Below, one piece after another: positions 57,915 through 64,000 of a stretch of DNA of 64,000 nt (the stretch's first letter is position 1; every line of letters begins with the position of its first letter). Below the pieces are notes generated by a model, which saw only the letters and a list, made by a program, of their open reading frames with translations, searched no databases and had not been told where the DNA came from. The position numbers were made by a program, and so were the translations under genes. Origin of the DNA: Adiantum capillus-veneris (lineage: Eukaryota > Streptophyta > Polypodiopsida > Polypodiales > Pteridaceae). The DNA is taken from NCBI GenBank assembly GCA_014529385.2, contig CM043969.1, forward strand, positions 68,511,176-68,575,175, in the 5' to 3' direction.

Positions 57915-58735
57915 TCATGCCCACTTGTGATTGGGCGGAACCTCAAGACCAAGGTACTTAAAGCTCTCAACAACTTCAAGTGTCTCATTGTTGTGCACAA
58001 TGCATGGCTTCTCCTTATGGTTGGTTTTCACAAGCATAAACTTTTTTTTGGATTCATTCACAATCAGCCCACTATGCAAGCAAAAGTTCTCAAGGACAAC
58101 CATAATCTTTTGTGCATCTTCTAAAGTGTCCGCTAGAAGCACTACATCATCCGCATACAGCAAAAGCATGATTATCGCATTGCAAATAGTGACCTCTTCA
58201 ATGACTTCTTCTTGCATAAAATCAAGTACCGTTTGCTCCAATTGATTGATGCATAGACCAAAGAGAGTTGGTGACAACATACATCCTTGTTTAACCCCAA
58301 TAACTTGCCTACAAATATTTTTTGAAAAAATTCTATTCCCATGTGCAATTGACAAATCACCTTCTCATAGATTCGAGAAACCGCAAGCATAAACTCACTT
58401 GGCACTTGTAGTTCTTCTATCCTTCTCCACAAATTGTTACATGGAATCATATCAAAGGCTTTCTTAAATTCCACAAAACAACAATACAATTGCTTGCCTT
58501 TCAACCGACTTTCCTCCATGAGAACACGAAGAGTGACAAGATGATCAAAGGTGCCATGTCATCAACAAAAAATCGTTTGTCCTTTTGCATGCTTGTCATT
58601 CTCTTCAGCCCAATCACTCAATTTCATCTCCATTATACACCCAAACAACTTTGCCGTAAGAGACCCAATCATTAAAGTCCGGTAGTTGTTTACATTCTTT
58701 ACATCCCCTCCTTTATCAAAGGCTTGACCCAATTA
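57915..58735 (-). pseudogene. LINE reverse transcriptase domain
   Basis: VNNYRTLMIGSLTAKLFG near 58690-58640, LYCCFVEFKKAFDMI near 58480-58440 (the usual Asp is Glu in FVEFKKAFD), GVKQGCMLSPTLFGLCIN, LLLYADDVVLLAD near 58165-58130 and SFKYLGLEV. These are RT motifs 1 to 7. At least two frameshifts and stops break it. Confidence 0.92.
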
Positions 58736-59436
58736 GTACTCAAATCATAAGGCATACCATGCTGAAGTGCAAGGTTGAACATATCACACATCCATTCATG
58801 GGTAGAATCTCCCGTCCATTTGATCATCTCCGGCTTGATACCTTGAAGATCTCCCGCTTTGCGAGTAGCAAACTTTTCAAGACCACCGCATACATCCTCA
58901 ATAGTAAAAAAGGAAGGAATACAAGAAAGTGAACCATAAAATGGCATTTTTTCAGCATTTGGTTTCTCATATAATTGCCTACAATTTGTGTATATATCCA
59001 CAAGACTCAAGTTACCAAGATTCTTAACCCGCTTGCCCCTCAAGTTTCTCCAAAATCTTCCACATGCATGTACCTTTTCTTGGACTTGAAAAAGTTGTTG
59101 CTTTACTTTCCATCTTCTTCTCTTCTTTTGAATCAATTCCTTGTATGTATGTAAATGACTTTGATAGTTGTCTTTGTCCATAGTTGCATCAAGCTTTATC
59201 AAGGACTTTCGAGCATTTTGACATTCTTTATCAAACCATCTTTTGTGTGATCTATCTTTGTTAATACCATGGAGATGCTTTATGGCAAAGCATTCTTTGG
59301 CACAAGAACAAATAACTTTCTTGAAAGCTCCCCATTTAGTTTCCAATGGTACGTAATTTTGAACCTTTGTCATCCATAACTTTTGCTCAACCATTTCAAT
59401 GTACATTGGTGCCCATTTGAAATCCATACATAGCAA
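58699..59436 (-). pseudogene. LINE ORF2 endonuclease-RT linker
   Basis: In frame with the endonuclease apart from a TAG near 59509. Lys/Arg-rich (CAKECFAIKHLHGINKDRSH, RWFDKECQNARKSL), typical for the stretch before RT, ending FATRKAGDLQGIKPEMIKW. Confidence 0.8.
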
Positions 59437-59508
59437 TAATTTCTCTTTCCTTTGGCTAAGATTATCATGCTTAGTTGCTTCTCCACATGAAAGGCCAATA
59501 CATAATGC

Positions 59509-60304
59509 CTAAAGGTCGGATTTTGGGGTCCATTGGCCAAACATAAAACTCTTTATGCGATACATAATGGCTTCGGAGAGTAGCATATATTCAATTACAC
59601 TGTCCCCATTATGTTTCCTGCATGTAAATCCATTTGTTCCACTCCACAAAGATACACCATTGGCAATGAGCATACTCATGCTATTACACATGTGTAAAAG
59701 TAACTTTTCATAGTGATCATTCTCTTTCTCATCCATTGAAGTACGATCATACAAGTGAACTTCCTCCAACTCCCTTGAAATGTATGGCATATCAAATTGT
59801 TGAGTATCATGTTGCAATGTTTTTGTGAGAGCATTCATATCCCCAAATACAATAACATCACCTTCGCCTTTGAAATAAGCAATGTCCTCTTCTAAATTAA
59901 AAAATGCATGAATCTCTATCCATGCAAGCATAAAAGGAGAATCATGATGAGAAATGTAGCAACCGGCTACAAAAATGGGTGCTCTTTTTGGTGTCATAAG
60001 TTTCAGCCATACATAATGTTTGTACTTGTCATCTTTCACAACTGATACAAAATCTTCCAATTCTTTCTTAACCATACATGCTACCCCTCCTTGCTCTCTT
60101 CATTGCTTGAGATTCTTTGACCACATCAATGAATGTACATTGTATTCCTTCAAGCCATTAATCCTTTGTGTATCATGCTCCCAAGTTTCAACAAGAAGTA
60201 CAACATCGGCTTTGCTAGTTAGTTCATCAATGACAACCCCCGCATTCCATGGGTATCCATTACAATTCCAAAAGCATTTTTTCAATTATAACTCGGTCTC
60301 ATAG
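59509..60304 (-). pseudogene. LINE endonuclease domain
   Basis: FWNCNGYPWN, VVLLVETWEHD, then a TGA, VACMVKKEL, VAGCYISHHDSPF, VIVFGDMNA and a final SVIEYMLLS with PKSDL. These match the exonuclease-endonuclease-phosphatase fold (N, E, GD-N, SD/H). It nicks the target for reverse transcription in active relatives. Confidence 0.88.
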
Positions 60305-60934
60305 GTCACGCATCCCTATTTTCTTGAGGGACTTGCCTCCTCCTTGGGCACATTTTCTTCGTGAGAGATCTCCTTGTTTTTCTTATTCTTTTCCTCATAT
60401 GGCTTGCGACACATATTTGTTGCTTAATAGTACGATCTTCACATATAAAACATTTTGTATTCTTCAAATAGATCCAACTATTATCAAGGATAATCTTTTG
60501 TTTGGTCTCATCCGGTAAGGTGCATACAATTGGCCGTTATCCCGAGCGAGGAGCTCCTTGATTCCCCACTCTATGTGCTCCATAGACCATAATTATAGGG
60601 TTCCATTGTCGACATCATGTGATTCCATGTGGAATGAGTAACAAGGATTTACAATACAAAAAATAAGACCATCAACACACAATCATAGTACTCATGGAGA
60701 GAGAGTGTGTGTGGGACGGTGTCTAACCTCACTCCTATCTTATTGCAGATGTAACGAGAATCACGAATATAATTGTCAATCTATGGGACGAATCTAACTC
60801 GACTAGTGCATAGAGGCTACAAGAGGTTGTCAATCTCTTGAAAAACAACAAACAACTCGCATCTAACTCAAGCTACACTCAAACGACTGAAATCACCAAA
60901 AGCTAATCGCTCATCGGCAAACAAATCACATCCG

Positions 60935-61636
60935 TTACGGCATCAAACGACAACCAAACGTTACAAAACTTCTAGGAAAGTGGGTTTTGAAGAAATCTTT
61001 GGTAACAATGGCAAGAAAAGGAGGTGTCTCTAACTTCTCTTTTGGAATTCCACGCATAACAATGTTCTTGGAACGTCGCTCCCGTTCCTTCAACTCCTTC
61101 ACATCCACATTCTCAACATTCTTTGTTTGAACTATATCTTGCATGAGTGAGGAATGAGGAATTAGGAACCACATTGTTACCACATACATCAGCCCAAGAC
61201 TTGTTTGTGCATAGATTTTTCATGTCGCATGACCCATGGTGTCAAATTTCTCCTCTTTCAATACGTGGTCATGCTCTACTTTGCTCATGCGCTTCTTCAA
61301 AGTATTCAAGTCCACAAGAGAGCAATCACATTCCTTGACTTACTCTTCAAGTTGCATCAAACGTGTTGTTTGCATCTCAAGTATTCTCTTGAGATTCTCA
61401 TTCTCAATCACAAGTACCCTTAGTGTGCCATTCTCCATTGCAAGTGCTCGTAAGTCTTAACTTTGTTTGTTTACGGTCTCTTGCAACGATACCAAGTATG
61501 CCATGATCATGGTTTCCGATGGCGCTGGTTGGGTGGTTGTATTGCTATCTACACACTTAGGAGATTTTGGATCATTTTCCACAATGGTTTTGAACCTTGT
61601 TGAAGAAGAAGAACCCTTGCGAGTGCCGGAAGACAT
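60935..61636 (-). pseudogene. LINE ORF1-like protein
   Basis: ATG 61636-61634 (MSSGTRKGSSSSTRF), a heptad-rich segment (ENENLKRILEMQTTRLMQLEE), then DVKELKERERRSKNIVMRGIP near 61100-61040, which resembles L1-type ORF1 RNA-binding proteins. Broken by stops at about 61458 and 61340 and a frameshift near 61220. Confidence 0.7.
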
Positions 61637-61865
61637 TGTATGTAAAATAAAAGATGAGAGTCAACTTTCTTGAACCTGTTCACGTCAGAAATGCTGCTAT
61701 AGAAACACCTTCCAAAACTTTGAAAATTTCTTTCTTTACATCAATGCGTAGAGGGCTTTGTGCTCTTTGATTGAGGCTATAGGTCACCCAAATCGGAGTT
61801 TCGATGAAGAAGTTATGATCAAAAGGGTGAACTACTGTCTACTATGTCAAAAAACGGCTACGTTT

Positions 61866-61868
<3 letters not shown>

Positions 61869-61931
<63 letters not shown>
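61869..61931. repeat. (GA)n microsatellite at the LINE 5' flank
   Basis: About 31 GA units. Confidence 0.95.
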
Positions 61932-61935
<4 letters not shown>

Positions 61936-62925
61936 GGGACATGATCCACTTTGCACCGCACCCATTATATGCATTCACTTGCTACATTATGTTCGTCAAC
62001 TAACCATAAAAAATTTACCCCCACTAACTCTTACATTCTCTTACAATGTTGTTGTCCTTGTCCCCTCATATTCAACTTCCCCTTGTCCTCTCCTCATTCG
62101 CTACCCCCACTTGCACTTACACATACACACACATCTACGCCCACTATTCCATTTTTACAAACATCCACTCCCACCACTTGTTTCCCAGACACATATATCT
62201 CCACACATGCATTTACTTTCCTATCTTCTACTATTGTATGCTTGCATCTCTACCACATCATTTCCAAAAAAAAAACCCATGATCCTTAGCCTAATTGATG
62301 GCTTTGACACATTTCTAATGTCATCAAATCTATTTTTTAACAAGTTCAAATTAATAAACACAAATAGAAAAATTCACTTTTAATCACTTAAAGATATTTT
62401 AGAGTGATCAAAACAAGAATTTGATGCTAAACGAGTAATTTTCTATCTTTAGCTTGGAAAGAGAATATATATATATTTAACCAAAAAGAGAATTCAAAGT
62501 AAAACGAGGATTAATGCTTGAGCAAAGTATAGTTGCCCATGAGTCCTCTTTGCGCACCAGTGCGTAAGCACAAGTGAGCGACAAAGAGGACCAGGGGTTT
62601 TATTACAAGGCCCTTGGCCATGGAAAAGCAGTACATGAAAAGCTTCCAAACTCAAAAGGACTTGGCTATCCAAAAGCAGCCAGTGCATTATGCAAAATTC
62701 TATACGGACTGCCATGTCAACACAACCAACACGTTTTGCAAAAATCCGTACAACCAGCCACGTCAGTATCTCCAACGCAATTTGCAAAAATCCGTACAAT
62801 CAGTCCGCCAGCCTTCTATTAATTGCCCTAGTGTCCCTAGGGACTTGTCAGCAAGAACCCATAAGTTGGGACAACTTATAAATAGGTTTGTTCATTAGGG
62901 ATGCCACATTATCAGTTTGTGACAT
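61932..62925. other. gene-free stretch
   Basis: Pyrimidine/ACA-rich sequence to 62280, AT-rich to 62500, then an imperfect duplication (ttgcaaaaatccgtacaa at about 62735 and 62782), perhaps from the gypsy element to the right. Confidence 0.5.
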
Positions 62926-63236
62926 TTGCTCTTTGCAGGTTTGTACTTGATTTGGCGTGAGATACTTGAGCCATTTGCCAGTACCCATTGGCTTCTTAGA
63001 ACCTCATACGATGGGCCAGAAAAAGCCAAGCGTATAGGCCTACTAGAACTAGGAGAGAAACCCAAGCCGTCATACATTGCCATTGACCTTACACAAAAAG
63101 AAGACAAACTATTGATAGCAACGCTCCGACAATATAGAGATGTATTTGCATGGTTATACAAGGATCTCAAGGGAACAGATCCAAAAAACTCTCAACACAC
63201 AATACCCCTTAAGAGTGATGCCAAACCTCAAAGACA
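62926..63236 (+). pseudogene. Ty3/gypsy pol fragment (before RT)
   Basis: Encodes PSYIAIDLTQKEDKLLIATL, QYRDVFAWLYKDLKG and QHTIPLKSDAKPQRQ, the conserved gypsy segment leading into the RT domain. It stops before the RT motifs, followed by a microsatellite-like TG run, so it is truncated. Confidence 0.85.
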
Positions 63237-63312
63237 ATTCTGTGTGTGTGTACAAGGCGACGATGTTCGTTCTTCCCCCTCTTGAAGATGGACTCACCTT
63301 GATACTATGAAT

Positions 63313-63396
63313 GGAATGTGGCTACTGGCAACGAAGCCTATAAAAGGTGAGCATAGGTGGAATGTGGCTACTGGCAACGAAGCCTATAAAAGGTGA
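63313..63396 (+). repeat. 46-bp tandem duplication with TATAAAA
   Basis: Units start ggaatgtggctactggc at 63313 and 63359; each holds cctataaaaggtgagc, a possible duplicated promoter. Confidence 0.85.
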
Positions 63397-64000
63397 GCTT
63401 CTATGCTCACTTAGCATTGGTACAAGCGTGCGTCTGTAGTGTGTGTGTACTAGTGAAAGGTTGTCTGTGCCTTGAGATTGTGAGGATTTAACTCGCAAGG
63501 GGGTGTGTGTTATTGTCTCTATGGCAAAAGGCAAAGACAAGTAAGCTATTGTGGAGCTATCTACTCTGACTCAATCTCAGATGACTTTGTCTCCAATATG
63601 GACTACTGTCCAAACTGCTTGGTTGTGTTGAGATTCACCTTTGATATGGTAGTAGAACTCATGCATGTTCTTGACTATACTAAGTCAATGTATGACTGTT
63701 ATGGGAATAGTGGGCTACTTCTTCTGACCCTTAGGTGAGGGTTACCTTCTGAACTATGGTTTTCAATGCTCCTTGACTTGAAGATGGTGGACTTTTATTT
63801 ATTCAGGCTCTTGATACTTGTTTATAAAGTTCTGTACTATGAATAGGAATTATACCACCTTTTCATTGACATAGTTTCTAGTGTCTTTTGTAAATTGAAA
63901 AGATTCTTTGGTATACCACCAGTACTAGCACTGAAAATCTAAGACCAGTACACTATGACCGGTATAATAATATAGCAATATAGAACTCATGCATGCTCTT
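63397..64000. other. gene-free right edge
   Basis: No supported coding frame. May belong to an LTR that begins near the duplicated TATAAAA, but I cannot place its ends. Confidence 0.4.

Overview
This window is eukaryotic, from a repeat-rich land plant. The evidence is one intron-containing plant BAHD acyltransferase gene, LTR retrotransposons primed by plant-type initiator-Met tRNA (PBS TGGTATCAGAGC), a CACTA-type transposase relic, a Helitron, a LINE, a probable tRNA-derived SINE, a short plant-type telomeric repeat and an extreme density of (GA/CT)n, (CA/TG)n and poly-C/G tracts. The mix of repeat families and the large DDE-like protein at the left edge make me lean towards a non-flowering plant (fern, lycophyte or bryophyte), but that is a guess. 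No bacterial features, rRNA genes or CRISPR arrays are visible.

Layout. 2-2509: an undisrupted reading frame of more than 800 codons with a DDE/RNase-H-like signature, open at the left edge. 2952-5459: the 5' part of an LTR retrotransposon on the minus strand (gag, PBS, ~1.4 kb LTR) with a Copia fragment inside gag. 7730-12384: a complete Copia element on the minus strand with a 5-bp target duplication, nested in the left arm of a large inverted-repeat element (7681-7729 plus 12385-13345). 18105-19719: a two-exon BAHD acyltransferase gene (minus), the only convincing host gene. 20408-22256: an unidentified multi-exon gene (minus) next to a decayed Helitron Rep-helicase (22572-26206, minus).

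29700-36253: an LTR retrotransposon without pol whose main reading frame (about 1134 codons once its insertion is ignored) carries a zinc knuckle and a long acidic region. It is split by a solo LTR (31370-32958, TSD TTTAA) and two in-frame stops. 42820-49345: a CACTA-like transposase relic interrupted exactly by a second Copia element (43201-48263, TSD CCATA). 50170-50395: a tRNA-derived SINE candidate. 51429-52505: a large imperfect palindrome built from LINE 3' fragments around a perfect 64-bp hairpin. 54049-54960: very long purine tracts. 56878-61868: a degenerate LINE (minus) with ORF1, endonuclease and reverse transcriptase. 62926-63236: a Ty3/gypsy pol fragment.

Together the window is mostly a nest of mobile elements. 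Several insertions can be undone on paper because target duplications and reading frames match precisely. The rest of the sequence is microsatellite and small tandem duplications. Coordinates of degenerate pieces are approximate; LTR, PBS, TSD and splice positions were read base by base.
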